Of a DNA stretch of 64,000 nucleotides, positions 1 through 14,810 are shown one piece after another. The stretch lies in contig OX459096.1 in NCBI GenBank assembly GCA_949775045.1, positions 30,216,475-30,280,474 on the forward strand. The letters run 5' to 3'. How positions within the stretch are numbered: the first letter of the stretch is position 1; each line of letters begins with the position of its first letter. This DNA comes from Metridium senile (Eukaryota; Cnidaria; Anthozoa; Actiniaria; Metridiidae). The translations under genes were made by a program, and so were the position numbers. The notes beneath the pieces were generated by a model that did not search any database, was not told the origin of the DNA, and saw only the letters and a list, made by a program, of their open reading frames with translations.

Positions 1-2220
1 GCGAAAATATTTTTTCAATTTCTATTTTTTTATTCGCGTTAAAACCGAAATGAATTTTCAGTGATATAATTTTTTTGGAAAATATAGAATAGACAAAGAC
101 AGTGGTATTACAAATACATATAGAATTCAAGAAACATTTATTACGATTATTGTTCGCGATCGCATTGTAACGAAATTACGAATGGGAAATAGCCATTACT
201 GACACAAGGAGTTTTAACGATTATTTTTCTGTGTGTTCATTTCATATGCAACTAGTAACGAAGCGACCCTTGAAAATTGTTTTACTGATACTTATAATAA
301 TGATCCCAAAACTCCATAACGACCAGTGAGTAATTAACAAATGCTAATATAGTAATAAACCAACACTTTTGCAAGGAGCAAACTTACGTAGATAAAAAGT
401 AATATTTTTACCGACCGAAAATGGATAGTTTGGAAGAAACAGAAAAAAACAAAACAAGAAATGATCGTCATCGATGTTTACGTCATTCTACTAAGGACGA
501 CAGCCTTGACCGAGGTATCGGATGTGCTCTAATTCAACACTTTAATGTATTATTACAATTTGTTGTTATCATCATAGTATATTTTTTATACCTTTTCTAG
601 GAAAAGATGAATTCCTAAATTAGTATTTGGATAGTTGGGTTTTGGATTTTATTTTTGTTTGTTATGATACATCAATTTTTACTTAGAGTTAGCCAAAGTG
701 ATTTTTCTTTTTTTGAAAACATAAGTTTTAATTATGCAGACGGAAATGTAAATCCGCTATGTAATTCTGCGTCTGTGTTTTTACTAAAAAGGAGTCTTTC
801 TTTGGTACTAATGTGCATTCATGAATTAATTTCTTCCCAAAAATAAATCAACATGTGAGGATGGGGGTGGGGAGGTAAAAGGGAAATGGAAACCGCAAAA
901 CCGCACAAAAAAATCGACAAAAACTCACAAAAATTTGCTAAAAAATCGCAACCGCAATAAATATGTATAACATGACCAAAACAAAACAAATGGAAGTGAA
1001 ATGAGCTGAATAAAAATTAATTATCGTAGAAAACCCTTTTCTTCGTTTATCGAGTCCGAAAATGACAAAGAAACCGTAAACCGCTCAGTTTTGAAAAACC
1101 GCAAACCGCACAAAAAAATAACGCGAACCCGCATCATAACCGCAAACCTTTTAGCCCCCCCTCTATGAGTAGTGATGTAGTATTTAAAATATATAATTTG
1201 GAGATGTGTGAGTGCCAGCAGATGAAGATCCACTATGTGGATATGGTGCTATGAAAAACTTATTAGCAAAAATATGGTTATTATTTTATCATTATCATCA
1301 TCAGTCATTATTTTATAATTCAAATTTGATTTTTATTTCTTTCTGCATCGTTTATTCATTTATGGATTATGTTAATTATAATAATAACATTATTGTAAGA
1401 GTAATTTAACGAAAGAGTATTCAAGTATAATTCGATTAGTCATTCTTTGTTTTAAATCTTGATATTTTTTCATCAGTCTCTTTCTATTTTCTCTCCTTCG
1501 TTTTGACTTTGACTTAAAACTATACATGACTGTACAGACAGACAGACAGACAGACAGACAGAATAAAAGAACGAACGGGCAAATAAATAAGTGGCGTCAT
1601 GGATGCTTAAGTGAATGAATTATTGATTGACGAAATACATGAATGGCAAAAAAAGACAAAATTGAATAATTTGAATTAACGGATGAATGAAGGGATGGTA
1701 GAATAAATGAATACATGCAGAACGAACCATTCTCAGTAAAGAAATGAACATCATTATGCAAAACACTAAACCTCAATGGTGGCATTTATCCACTATTAAT
1801 GTTTACAAATTATCCAACCTTTTACACCTTTTATAATATGAATTAATTTGTTTATATTCCTTTGAGAGCTACATGCACGCAAAATCACGCTCCATTTGAT
1901 CCGATTACAAGTCATTAGATAAGGGGTTGAAGCCGACTAGATAACAGCATTGCGTGCCCTAGTCATAATGCCTTCTAATTTGTTTCGATAATACGAAAGA
2001 AAAACACCTTAATATTTTAATGACGAATCAAAATCTCAAGCATTATTTACACGTTATTCATAAGGATCGGGAGGTAAGGAGAAATACGGTTCAAAAAACC
2101 TCAAAGCAGACCAGGATATGATACGAATAACTGGAGAAAAATAAGGAGGAGGAAGAAATGTCTGAACGTCAGTTTTGGGAGAAGGGATGAGAGGAAATCG
2201 CTGTGACTTGACTACTGTCA
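1..2220. other. Gene-poor AT-rich flank
   Basis: I see no coding exon that can be supported on either strand. The stretch holds a degenerate repeat rich in accgcaaa-type words at about 868-1165, a short gaca tetranucleotide run near 1536-1561, and otherwise unremarkable AT-rich sequence. The short ORFs here have no recognisable domain and no matching splice context. Confidence 0.6.
868..1165. repeat. Degenerate accgcaaa-rich repeat
   Basis: Words of the type aaccgcaaaccgcac recur at both ends of this block, with a less repetitive centre and a C-tract at the right edge. A reverse-complement-like counterpart rich in tgcggtat words, also with a C-tract, lies at about 60480-60870. The two may belong to one interspersed family; this is an inference from word content only. 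Confidence 0.4.
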
Positions 2221-2320
2221 AAGGTTCAAAGGTTCAAAGGTTTTGATTTACCATATACACACAAGAAAAAAATTTACAATGAAAAAATGAAAAAAATAGG
2301 TGGAGGGTGCAAGAGTCCGC
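2221..2320 (-). mobile_element. LINE 3' tail fragment
   Basis: The reverse complement of this block closely matches the tail at about 13120-13219: a ttgcaccctccacctatt-like box, a stretch near cattgtaaatttttcttgtg, and a terminal aaacctttgaacc repeated about three times. Terminal short repeats of this kind are typical of some non-LTR retrotransposon 3' ends. It is a solo tail with no coding part. Confidence 0.55.
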
Positions 2321-2999
2321 AAAGTCCGGCACAAAGACATTTAAAAATTCTTCCATATCAACTATATTTCTAACGTCTTAAAATACCATTGTGAGCAATT
2401 ATGTCTAGAATGTATGACCATGAAACAATTGATGATAGGAATCTTTTTTACGCACCCAAGGATGATGGCGGAAGCGAGACAAAACCTATCGCTAGTTATC
2501 GTCTAGCTTGGATCTAAATAGAAAACCTTTTAACAAATTAAGTATTTTTTCGCTTTCATTTGCGTCTATATTGGATCGGTTGGTCTTTTTCACATACTAA
2601 ATGACACAGACTTATCATTTAACTACATAGATGAAACCTGCAGGCCACAACAGCGATTCCGATCAGCAGAAAATATTATTTAAACATTGAGCACAATTTG
2701 AGCTGGCCTAGCTGAAGGCTAACAAGGATGTATGTAACCGCCTAGATTTGACTTATGCCCGCTTGTAACCAGTTCGTGATTATATCCTTGAGCTGACGTG
2801 TATCCGCCGATCGAAAAGAACCTAAATAAATAGAAAAAGAAATGAACATAAATGCCGCAAGTAGCTGACATGGCTCACTAACAGAAAACACATACTGAAT
2901 TGATGTTGTAATTTAAGAAACCTAAACATCTGGAGAAAAAGAAGCAACATTTAAAGAAGCACTGAATATATAACTACATTGGCTGACTGACCGCGCGCC

Positions 3000-3520
3000 A
3001 TATGAAAAATAGAATGGTTGAAAAAAATGAATGGTTGAAAAAAATGAATGGTTGAAAAAAATGAATGGTTGAAAAAAATGAATGGTTGAAAAAAATGAAT
3101 GGTTGTAAAAAATGAATGGTTGAAAAAAATGAATGGTTGAGAAAAATGAATGGTTGAAAAAAAAAATGGTTGAAAAAAATGATTGATCGACAGACTGACT
3201 GACTGACTATGAATGATGATGAATGAATGGATGGTAATGAATGGATGGATGAAAAAAATAAATGATCGACAGACTGACTGACTGATTTTGTATGATCTTG
3301 AACGAATGAATGGATGGATGGTAATGAATTGTTGAAAGAAATGAATGGTTGAAAAAAATGAATGGATGAAAAAAAGGAATGACCGACAGACTGACTGAAT
3401 AAAAGAATGATCATGAACGAATGGATGGATGGTAATGAACGGATGAAAAAAATGAATGACTATTTATTGGCTGACCGATAGACCGACTGTTTGAATGAAT
3501 AAACGAATGACTGACTGACT
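3000..3520. repeat. aatggttgaaaaa minisatellite
   Basis: A roughly 15-bp unit of the type aaaaatgaatggttg repeats about ten times at 3005-3175. It then degrades into gaatggatgga and gactgactga words up to about 3520. The minus-strand ORF across it is only the translation of the repeat. Confidence 0.85.
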
Positions 3521-3670
3521 GACTGATCAATAATGGCTGTTTATAATGTGGATTCAGATAATTGCTATTTTTATGTTGACAATGTGGCTATTTTAAGGTA
3601 ATGGAGGATGTCTATTGATCATATCAGATCAAAATACTGCTAAAAGCATCGATCAGCTATCAACATTAAC

Positions 3671-3912
3671 ACCGCCATTAACACGTGATCAACCCATCCA
3701 ATCAGAATGTCCTACATGGTTCTTGTCATGATTGAATTGTTAGGTTATCGTGTATTTATTTGTCAAGTTTGATTGGATTGATTTATTTTTAACCGCCATT
3801 AACACGTGATCAACCCATCCAATCAGAATGTGCTACATGATTCTTGTCATGATTATATTGTTAGGTTATCGTGTATTTATTTGTCAAGTTTGATTGGATT
3901 TATTTATTTTTA
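3671..3912. repeat. Two-copy 121-bp tandem duplication
   Basis: Two adjacent copies start with ccgccattaacacgtgatca at 3671 and 3792, a period of 121 bp. They differ at only a few positions. The sequence is noncoding and has no recognisable element ends. Confidence 0.85.
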
Positions 3913-4588
3913 GTTTACTATCATTTCTGCTGGTATTTTTAGATCTCAATCAGAGCATTACGATCGTTAGGTTGTTCTTTACAACAAATTAATAAGCAGT
4001 AGGTTGCTTGGTATAGGTAGCTGGTCTAGCGATCAATATTTCAGTTCTTCTTCGCTCAGGCTAAGCGTCGATTGTAAATAAACTAAATAAATAAATTCCG
4101 TCGTAGTTCGTTGGTATGTTTGCATTCCTAGCCTTACCTCATATAACCACGGGCTGTATAGTTTTATAACAGATTACAAAGGAATATATCACATGCTATC
4201 GAGGCTAAGCATCAGCAAAGAAGAGCTCACAACAGGAGTATTTCATTTGCGTGAGATATGGATATCACTACTGACTTAGGATCAAAGGAGCATAATTATT
4301 GGTGACTAGTATTACATAAATTGCTGTTTATAATCGTGGCCCAATTCATATGACATTGATTTTGCACACATATTTCCGAAAGATTCAGTTAAGGTGGTTT
4401 ACAACTGTTTTATTATTGAGAACAATTTAGAGGATTCTTCAGATATTTAGAGTTGCGTAAAGTGCATGAGATCCATCATTCTAACACCTTGGTTATTTAT
4501 TTTTGAAATATACCCATAGTTTCCTTTCGTTTGGATTGGCCTATCGCGAAGGGCAGGCTTTGTACCTATGACCCTCTTCCGTCTGGAA

Positions 4589-5240
4589 ATGATGACAATG
4601 GACAACCTTTTTGAAATAGGTGTATATCCATAATTCCCTTTGGTCTGGCAATGATATACCGCCATGGACAACCTTTTTGAAATAGGTGTATATCCATAAT
4701 TCCCTTTGGTCTGGCAATGATATACCGCCATAGACAACCTTTTTGAAATAGGTGTATACCCATAATTCCCTTTGGTCTGGCAATGATATACCGCCATAGA
4801 CAACCTTTTTGAAATAGGTGTATATCCATAATTCCCTTTGGTCTGGCAATGATATACCGCCATAGACAACCTTTTTGAAATAGGTGTATACCCATAATTC
4901 CCTTTGGTCTGGCAATGATATACCGCCATGGACAACCTTTTTGAAATAGGTGTATACCCATAATTCCCTTTGGTCTAGGAAGGATCTGCCATGGACAACC
5001 TTTTTGAAATAGGTGTATACCCATAATTCCCTTTGGTCTGGCAATGATATACCGCCATAGACAACCTTTTTGAAATAGGTGTATACCCATAATTCCCTTT
5101 GGTCTAGGAAGGATCTGCCATGGACAACCTTTTTGAAATAGGTGTATACCCATAATTCCCTTTGGTCTGGCAATGATATACCGCCATAGACAACCTTTTT
5201 AAATTGGGTGTATATCCATAATCCCTTCCCTTCTGAAAAT
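4589..5240. repeat. 66-bp satellite array, about 10 copies
   Basis: The unit begins gacaacctttttgaaatagg and is 66 bp long. Two copies carry a 63-bp variant in which the last part reads ctaggaaggatctgcc. Because both unit lengths are multiples of three and the minus strand of the unit lacks stops in all three frames, long minus-strand ORFs run through it (about 4447-5257). Their translations are perfect 22-residue repeats, and I do not regard them as genes. Confidence 0.9.
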
Positions 5241-6750
5241 ATCATTGAATGGATCAAATTCTTTCCTCAGAAACAAAAAAAACCATAACTGATAATGAAA
5301 TTAAAATAACCATAATGTTTTTTCATAATTTCTATTCATTATACAAAGTATATTATATTTAGAAAACATGACAAGGTTAAATTGATACAGTTTAATTCAA
5401 ATATATGTACATTTTCCTAAAATCAAGTTAGATACAAATAGTGATAATCACTCCCCTCGGGGTTTTCTTCGCAAGTTACTACTCCTACCCTTCGGATGTA
5501 TTTCCTTTTTCATTAAACTATTATTATCAATAATGCAGGGATGCTAGCATGCCAACAATACCACACTATGCATTGCATCAGTACTATAGTATGGTGTATT
5601 GAAAAATAATAATAGTACATGCGATGTATAGTCATAGTTTATAAGTATTATCTGCACACATTGTGGCACTGTGGCGTTTCCACAATGCAAGATATAGTTC
5701 ATTCTAAAAAGTTAGAACTTTTAGCAAAAAGACCAATCAATGATTATATCAACCAACCAAACAATGTTTAATGTAATTATATATTATTGTTCCGTTGAAG
5801 GATAACAAATTATTACTTTTTAAAACGAGTAATGAATCGGAATATTATATTACAATGAGTATAAGAACATAAAATACAAGAAATTATTAAACACAAATGC
5901 AATTAAAAAAATGGATAATGTTATTTTGTTTAGAAATTACTATATTGTTCTTGGAAATAAGCGATGTCCATGGCAGCTATTGTGAATATATAAATTTCCC
6001 ATCCTGTCAAATTATTTTGTAATTATTGCCATTACAATCTTAACTATACACCAGTTAATTAATACAAAAAGATCAAAGAACAAGCGTTAATGAGAGAATT
6101 CCATTGTAGTTTGCACATTAACGAATTCCGACCGAATCTGCAAAAATCTCTTAATTCTCGCTATTTATCTGTTAAATTTTAAATATATTTTTGTTAAATT
6201 CCTCTATGGTATTTTAAAGCTAAAATTCCTTAAAATTTTTGTAGTGTGATTTTTTTAAGAAATGGATTGTTGTGATGTACCTGTATAACTGCGCGATCGG
6301 CGTTACAAAGAATATGACACGGTTGTTTTAGCCAATCAGAATCAAGAGTTCACCAGTTTTGCCCGAATAAAACGCAATGCATTGGTATTCATGACTAAGT
6401 TCGCGCAAGGCCACAATCTGTATTCCAAGCAAGGTAAATAGTAAAATATGTTTAAAAACAACAAAACATAACATATATAATACCAGGATTGTAGATTTGT
6501 AAATGACATGTAGTGCATGTTTATACGCTGTATTTGTAAGCGTGATTACCAAGTAGCACCATGATGAAATCTGCCGCGATTTCTCGATATAACTTAACCG
6601 CTATAGGTACATCTCTTTATTTTGTTATTTGACTTAACTCATGATTTCTAATGTTGTTATTCGAAAGAACATTCAATCGGCGATCAAGTCTTCGAAACGA
6701 AGATTTATAAAGTCTGATTTATAATATTTGTTGTTGTTGTAGGAATAAGA
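5241..6750. other. AT-rich intergenic or 5' flank of the kinase gene
   Basis: No exon is evident. The stretch should contain the promoter or a 5' UTR exon of the receptor kinase. A strong acceptor-like tract (ttgttgttgttgtag) ends at 6742, only 8 bp before the ATG, so a 5' UTR intron is possible. No TATA box or transcription start could be assigned. Confidence 0.5.
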
Positions 6751-8450
6751 ATGGCGAATATGGTCTATACTATCGTTCTTCTTGGCCTGATTTCTACCGT
6801 TGTCATAGCGGAGGTTAACATTACTGCTTACTGTATAAAGAATTGCTTTGAGAAGGTAAAACCTAATTGATATTCAAAACAAATGTTCAATAAAAATGGC
6901 AGGTAGAACAGTGGAATTATTTCAAATGAAATATCTGTCGATCCCTTTTTTTCCCCAAATGATTCTTGATTGATTTAACACCGGTTTTTTTTCTCGCTTT
7001 CTTGTAATTCATCGCTTTGTTTAGTTCCGATTCTAACGATTGAACGTGCAGTAAGTAAGCACCGTGTTTTGGTAGATATTGTTCAAGTATTAGAAACGAC
7101 AAGAATGATTAGATTACTCATTTCAATTAATGATTTGCGTTTCGAAGGCAGTATTACATATTGACATGAAAGCAAGCTGGAGCGCGGATTATCGGTTTAA
7201 AGAATGGAAATCATCATTCCATCTTAAAAACAAACAATTTTTGGTAGTACTTACATGAAAACAAACACATTTGAATGGAACAAAATTGGCAAAAATACGA
7301 TCAGAACGAGTACAAAAAGGAAAGTGCTTAAAGGATGAAAACGTGAAATCAAACATTAATGCAGAATAAACTTTCAGAATAAATAGATTGCTTGGCTTCG
7401 CGAGCGAGTGAAGATCTATGAAGAGGGGTGTTCACGTCTGTTGCAGGCACGCTGCTGGCTGATTAGGCCAATGCGGGATAGGCAGGTGTGGCCGCGGTGG
7501 CTGCAGGGGAGAGTCTCCTCTGGGATTGTTTCTGAAAAGACTCTTTCTAATTCTTCGTTTGTCGTCCGTGCTAGTCGTAGTAGTAGCTAGTCTAGAAGAA
7601 GGGGAAGGAGGAGGAGGAGGAGGAGGAGGCGCCCTGGTGAATGGTGGGACGCCAGGTCAGCACGATTGTCAGTAAGGATAAAGCACTTGCGATGGTCAAT
7701 GTGACTGATCCCTTCTTTAGTGAGTCCTTGTACCTTTTCTTGAGCGCGCCTCTGTCACAAGGATGGTGCAGTGAGATTTGTGGAAGCGGTTGATGAGTCA
7801 AACAAACAAATATTAAAACAAAGTATTCAGATGGAAATCTTAAATAAAAAATATGAAAAAGTAAAAAATAAACAAAACAAAACAGCAAAAACAACAACTA
7901 CAAAAAAAAAGGATCAGAAAAACTATTGTTTTTAAACCAAAGCAAAAAGTCCAGAATAAATAAACAAGAACAAATCGAAAAAATAACAAAACAAGATTGT
8001 TTGTTCCCCTATTTTGTTATCATCAAACACTAAAAAAACATGTCTTCCGGCCATGAATAAACATAAGATTGACAAGATACATTAAAACTCAACACGATAG
8101 TTTTAATTTTTCGATCACGATTGCTTCCAAGATCTTGAGAGATAATCTCCACTAAAGTACCATTGCGCTCATTGGAACAGTTAATGAAATCCTTCTAGTT
8201 TAATCATGGAACAAGCCTTTTCAGTTCAAAACAAGTTACACCGCAATTTTAATGTTAAGCTCGTTTACAGCCATTTGGACCTTTACTTGAACGTGATTTT
8301 CTATCAACAAATCTACTTGAAAAGCACTTAATTCTAATTTGACATGCAATGTGGTTTGTTTAACATTAAGTATACATATGGTTCTTTGCTTGTAGATTCC
8401 CAGTGGAGAGACGTGCTCACGGTCCTGTCTGCAACTTGTTAGCATGGCTG
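6751..8450 (+). CDS. Kinase gene exons 1-2: signal peptide and Cys-rich segment
   Basis: Exon 1 (6751-6855) starts [20 protein letters not shown], a clear signal peptide, and continues [15 protein letters not shown]. Exon 2 (8396-8450) adds [19 protein letters not shown]. Exon 1 ends in phase 0 and exon 2 in phase 1, which is exactly what exon 3 needs. The four cysteines (pattern C-x3-C then C-x3-C) could form a small disulphide module before the first FN3 unit. The 1540-bp intron between them contains a LINE relic. Confidence 0.8.
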
Positions 8451-11400
8451 GTAAGGTGGTGTCAATCAATTCACTTTAGTTTTTTGGGGATAAATATAAA
8501 CCTTTTGGTTTGGATGTCGGGTGTTTGATATGTTAGCATGGCTGGTATGGCAAATTCACTTCAGTTTTCTTGGGATAAATATAAACCTTTTGGGATAAAC
8601 ATTTGGGGAACTGTGACCAGGATATGAAACAAGAACGACCTAAGCAACCAAACCAACCGACCAGCCAAGTAACCAAACAAAAAAGGAACATACAAATTAG
8701 TTAACATATTTTTATGTTAGCAGTAGTGGGTTAAAGTGTTCCAGTCAAATAGCTACTATGTACATAGAAAGGCTACTCTGTAAAAAAATATGTTGCTTGT
8801 TTCAATGTACTGAATGTGGTCGGTAAAGAATATGTCTCAGTATAGATGGACAGCTACTGTAGAAATACTACTGAAGAAAACAAACATTATTAGTAGCAAA
8901 ACGAAAAAGATACAAACAGTTAATAATGTTTCACCGGAAAACTAGTTCTCAAAACATCATAAGTAAAAACATCGTTGATTGATGAATTCATGAACTACAT
9001 CAAACGAAAAGAAAACAAATTATTTTTCAATGACAAAATCACATTTAAAAATCTATACAGCAGGTTTTTCAATTGAGATTGACACATTTCAGTGATTTCT
9101 ATGGACGTACAAATAGGACTGATTGTAATATAACAATTTCATTTATGACAATAACAATATATAGAAATTTATATTCGATCGAAACGGAAAGATTAATGTC
9201 AGGGGTAGCAAAAACGTGCTATAATTTGGCATGTAATTAGTGATCGCTTATATGCTGTTTTTGATGTTTTTCTTCGAGTGAAAGCTGATCCATTATTATC
9301 GGAAGTTTATGATTTTATTCATTTAAACAGTGTTTATGTAAAATATTAAGGTGTTTATTAAATGATTATCCGAAGGTATTATCTCTAAATACCCGGGTTT
9401 TTCTAACACTGTACTTGAATATAGTCAATGAGTCGACCAGCAGATTAATTTATTTGTCCGTCTTGAATGGAAAAGTAGTGTAAATGATAAACAAACATTT
9501 AGTGATTTATATTTTAAAACAAACTTGGTTTGATACAAAGTTGTTTGTTGCCCTTTTGAGCATTTTAAAAAAGTATTAAACTTGGCGTTTTTCCTGAGCG
9601 AGCCGAATACAATCTGTAATCTACTTGTAATTCAGTATTTTAACCTATTTCAAAATGGTGGTCATATTATATGAACGGATCGGAGCATGTGGCTGCGCAT
9701 ACAATCTATATACATATGCGAGTGTTTTTATATCTTTTTAATTAACATATCACAAAATATTAGCTTTACTAATAATAATAATAATATGCCTCATTTATAT
9801 AGCGCTATATCTCTAGAATAGCTCATAGCGCTTTACAATCTACTAATGTGTATATGGAGGACTTATCGGACTGCTGAAAACCAGCAGTTTACAATCATGA
9901 GTGTTGTTAGTTAATGCCTCCGAGGCCTGACTGTTGTACCGGGAGACAATCCCCTACTCTTTGCGAACATAGCACAACAGGATCTTTAACGTCCACCTTA
10001 TATAGGATTAGCAGACAGCAGACAGGACCTCCGGCTTTACATCCTTATCCGAGAAGACGAGGCACATAGAGAGTAAAGTGTCTTGCCCAAGGACACAACG
10101 CAATCGCCCGGGCCGGGAATCGAACCCAGACCAGTAGGCCCAAAATCCGATCCACTGACCACTAGACCATCACGCCTCTCCTTTTCTTCATTAAGCTGGG
10201 CTGAAATTGTGCAGTAAATTCATTTTCTGCCATAAAAACGCATTAAAATCAACATCAAAGTTTGCGCAATCGCCAGTTTCACGCCGACAACCTTTTAGAA
10301 ACAGATGTATATCTAGGTACCCCATGCAGTGCACATTGAGGATATATATATAGGTAGCAACTTAGAAAAACAATATATTTTCGCTTTTTAAAGTTTTTTT
10401 GACATGCCTCTTTTTCGCATGGTCTGGCTTATTTTGGATTTATCAGCTTTCCATAGACGATATATAGCTCTATTTAATTGACCTGCATATCCAGATACTG
10501 AGTTAGTTACCCCTATATATACTCACATAAACTAAGAATCGTTCCCCATTTAGGTTTAATAGGCCTTTTCCAACAACAAGTCACGTGACCATACCCCTTT
10601 TAAATTGAACAGCTGTCTCAAAATGAGCATCAGAAATGAAAAGAGCACCTCCATATTAGTAAGAAGCCAAAGTTTTAGCTCATAATGTTGAGCATAGGAG
10701 AAATAGCATTAAATATAAAATTCAATATCAAGTTTTATAAGGATTTGTATGGAAAATGTCCACTGGATGGCAAAGCTTGCTATCAAGAGCAGGTTTTCAT
10801 AATAAATTATAATAATAATAATAAATTATTGAATTTTTAATTTAATGCCATTTCCCTCGTGTTACATATAATGAGCTGATATTTCGCCTTCTTATTAATG
10901 TTGAGGTGCTCTTTTCATTTTAGATGTTCATTTTGACACAGCTGTTCGATTTAAAAGTGGTAGGGTCACGTGAACTATTGTTGCAAAAGGCCTATTAAGC
11001 TGCATAACCACCCCGGTATTTCACCGCACCATGGTTTTACACAGGTTCTTCTTAACACCTTTAATAGTCCCCTTCACAGTTCGCTGCGCCATCTTGAAAG
11101 GTAGCCGGACCTTTACATCCAAGCAAGACGAACGTTGAGCTTGCAATGATAGAGACCTTTTAACACAATATCGGACAATTATTCAGGTGTCTCTATGATT
11201 ATAAACCGTCAACGTTCGTATCGATCGCTTCAATGCAAACCGGGCTACCTTTCAAGATGGCATAGAGAACTGTGAAAAGACTATTGTTACAAAACATTAC
11301 AGTAAAACTTACTTTCAGTTATAAAAAGTTTAAAGATATCGCTTACCTTACATCAAATACAATCCTTCTCGCTACCTGTACTCTTTACGTAACTGCTCAA

Positions 11401-14400
11401 TGATACTCAAAACACTGTTCCATTCGTTTCCTAGGCAACGATACAGGGAAAGGTTATATACCCCCTGTACCCGACACACCTCATCTTGTCTCAAGTACAT
11501 ACAACAACATAACGGTCGCATGGACACCTGGGAAATACTTGCTGAACGGTGACGCGCCTGTTCTCTATATAGTGGAGATCAAAAGAAAACGGTTTGTAGC
11601 GGATCCTTTGGCCATTCTTCCTGATTATCGTAAATATCATGCGGTAAGCATACAGAATACAGAACTTATTCACTTACAAAATATGTGAAATATACAGCGT
11701 TTTTCAAAAATTCTGTAAATCCTAGAATATAATATATCGGGTACATTGTGGGAAAGAATTCGCGAGAGATTTTAAGTATTTAAGCGTATTTACGAGTATT
11801 TAAGCATATTTATAAATAATAAAAGAGTTTTTAAGACAAGCTGACACCACTACGTGTTAGAAAACGCGTGTAGACACTGTGACTCTCGCGCGTGTTCGTT
11901 TCCACAATGCACCCGATATATGTATATATTCTAGAAATTTACAGAATTTTTGCAAAACGCTGTACATGTATATATATAAACATACATAAATACATGTCTA
12001 GATATAAATGATGTAATAAATAGAATATAATAGATTATAATTCAACAAGTTTCTATTCATCATGCCTCTTACCATAGCATTAATATGGCAAAGCATTTTG
12101 ACTTGAGTGGTTTTCCCGTGGTAAACAATATCTTTTCTAAATTTGTTTCTATATGTATCTCACAAGTATACATGAACTCCTTTTTATCATTTCTTTGTTA
12201 CTGATTGTTACCAATGTTCATTTTTCTTATGGCAACATTTATGAAATTGGGTGTACATTTACATTCCAGTATTTAATGTGAGTTTGTTTTGATATCAGGT
12301 TTCCAACACATCGTTCACGACTCCAACGTTAGAGACCAAAGCCAACTACACTATGAGAGTAGCAGCCATGACTCTTAATGGGACACAAGGATTTTCAGCG
12401 TTTAGTCCAAATCTTCAGACAAGCAGTAAGTTAATATTAAAACTGAGCAATAGTCCTCTTAACAGTTTACTGCGCCATCTTGAAAAGGTAGCCAGGCCTT
12501 TATATTGAAGTGAGACGAGCGTTGAGCATGCAATTATAGAGACACGTGAATAATTGTCCCGCAAGGTGTTAAAGTGTTTCTATCATTGCAAGCTCAACGT
12601 TCGTCTCACCTCAATGCAAAGGCTCGGCTACCTTTTAAGATGGCGCAGGGAACTGTGATATTAGGGAATGGTATCATATAGACTAATGTATATTCGTCGA
12701 TGACAGCAGATAGTTTCATCAAAGTATCATTATTAGGCACACATTGCAGAGTTCTTTCACAAGATTACTAACACGTACCCAGAACCATAATATTATTCGT
12801 CATAATCATGCATTATCGTCACAAACCAATAGTAAAGAGCTGTTGTGTTGGGATATATCGGACAGCAACCTCACGTCTATTCCCCTAGAAATAAAATATT
12901 CTTCATCCCTTTTATTTTTAAGAAAAAAAATGAAAACCTCACTTATATCTTTCCTTGTAAATAGCTAGAACCCCAAAAAATTAATTGAGTTGTAAACTTG
13001 TAATAAAGTATGTATGTATCAATCACGAAAACATCCTTTGTTTATAGGTTGATTGCCTTATGCAATCTCCACGCTTCATACTATATGTTAATTAGTCCTG
13101 GGTGCAAGAGTAATTTGTTTAATCCTTTGGGTTGTCTCTCTTGCACCCTCCACCTATTCTTTTCCATTTTTCATTGTAAATTTTTCTTGTGTGTATGTGG
13201 TAAATAAAAACCTTTGAACCTTCACTGCAAGATTGATTCACAGAGCGAAGGAGAATATAGTTTAGTTTTTTTCCTTTGATATATTAAAGAGGGAGGGGAG
13301 TGGAGGAATCCCCAATGATGCATCGCCCAAATTTTGCTTCAAACGATCGAGGCTAAAAATTGAGCCTTTGCATGTTGGGTTCTCCATCCATTCCGCAGCG
13401 TCTGATTCTGTTACTAAGTCATGTATTGGTTTTAAATTAAACTAAATGTATTTCTTCTATTGCTATTATTTTGAGCCAAATGTTTTTCAATGAATCAGTA
13501 TCATTAATGGAATTAATGGAATATGTGTTTCTGTCAACAGATGAATGTAAGCTGCATTACAATGATACAAGCAACATAGAACATCTTTGTGCCATTACCA
13601 ATTTACGACTTGTTATAAAAGCTGACTTGTATATTGATATGTATCTAAAAGTTCCAAAACAACGAACAAACGTTTGGATTGACTGGGATCTACCTCCAGG
13701 TAACCATTTCCATTGTGCTACTTTACATACAATTTCGGTACCCTAAAAGATTCATTTTAACCTCTAAAAGATACGATGAGAATCCCCGTTACTTTTACCC
13801 GGGAGTCAACCTAACCACCTCCCCTCCCCCCCCCGGATGAATATATACTATACTAATATATAAGTTATTTCAGATAACATGTAACAATTGTTTTGTTATA
13901 CTTTCACTACACATACATATGTATATTATTTCCATTTCTATTTGCATTTGCATTTGTATTTGCATTTGCATTTGCATTTGTATTTTCATTTTCATTTTCA
14001 TTTTCATTTGTATTTTCATTTTCATTCTCATTTCATTTTCATTTTCATTTTCATTCTCATTTTCATTTTCATTTTCATTTTCATTTTCATTTTCATTTTC
14101 ATTTTCATTTTCATTTTCATTTTCATTTTCATTTTCATTTTCATTCTCATTTTCATTTTCATTTTCATTTTCATTTTCATTTTCATTTTCATTTTCATTT
14201 TCATTTTCATTTTCATTTTCATTTTCATTTTCATTTTCATTTTCATTAATGTTATGGTTCAAATGAAGTGATCATATCTGACTAGTCGAAAATTCCTTTT
14301 AATTGCTACTCCCGGTAAAATTGTTACCTTCCAGAAATCCATCGCCTGCCACCACATTCAACAAAAGTCGAAATAGAGCCTCTCTCATCCTCTAAAATGT

Positions 14401-14779
14401 GCACTGATTACGGTACTATCACTATATTCTTTCCTAAGGTATGCATCCTTTGGTACCATTTTATACCTTTTATAAACTTAATTCTTCTCATTTGTTCATA
14501 ATTATTTTTCAATTAATTCATGATTTATATAAAAACAAACAATATATATAATAGGCCCTTTGCAGAATCTGGTCACGTGGCATAAATTCGAGCTAATGTT
14601 TTGGGAATTTATGTCACGTGACCAAATCCTGTCAAATCCAAAGGGCCTATTAAAAAATACAAAACGGCGCGTGTCTATATACTGTGCTAAAAACACGTTG
14701 GGAGAGCAAGAGAGAAGTCGTAAAAAAACACAAGGTGACACATAGTAACCAGCCAATCAGAGCGCGCGTAATATGTCAA

Positions 14780-14810
<31 letters not shown>

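Noticed and set aside
4447..5257. Possible CRISPR-like array or repeat protein
   Set aside because: The units are directly adjacent without unique spacers, and the genome is eukaryotic; it is a satellite.
12744..12968. An extra exon of the kinase gene
   Set aside because: Phases do not fit between exons 4 and 5, which join perfectly, and the translation looks like a LINE ORF2 end.
13870..14271. Long low-complexity ORFs on both strands (Asn-Glu, Phe-Ile, His-Phe, Met-Lys repeats)
   Set aside because: They are translations of a (TTTCAT)n microsatellite inside an intron of the kinase gene.
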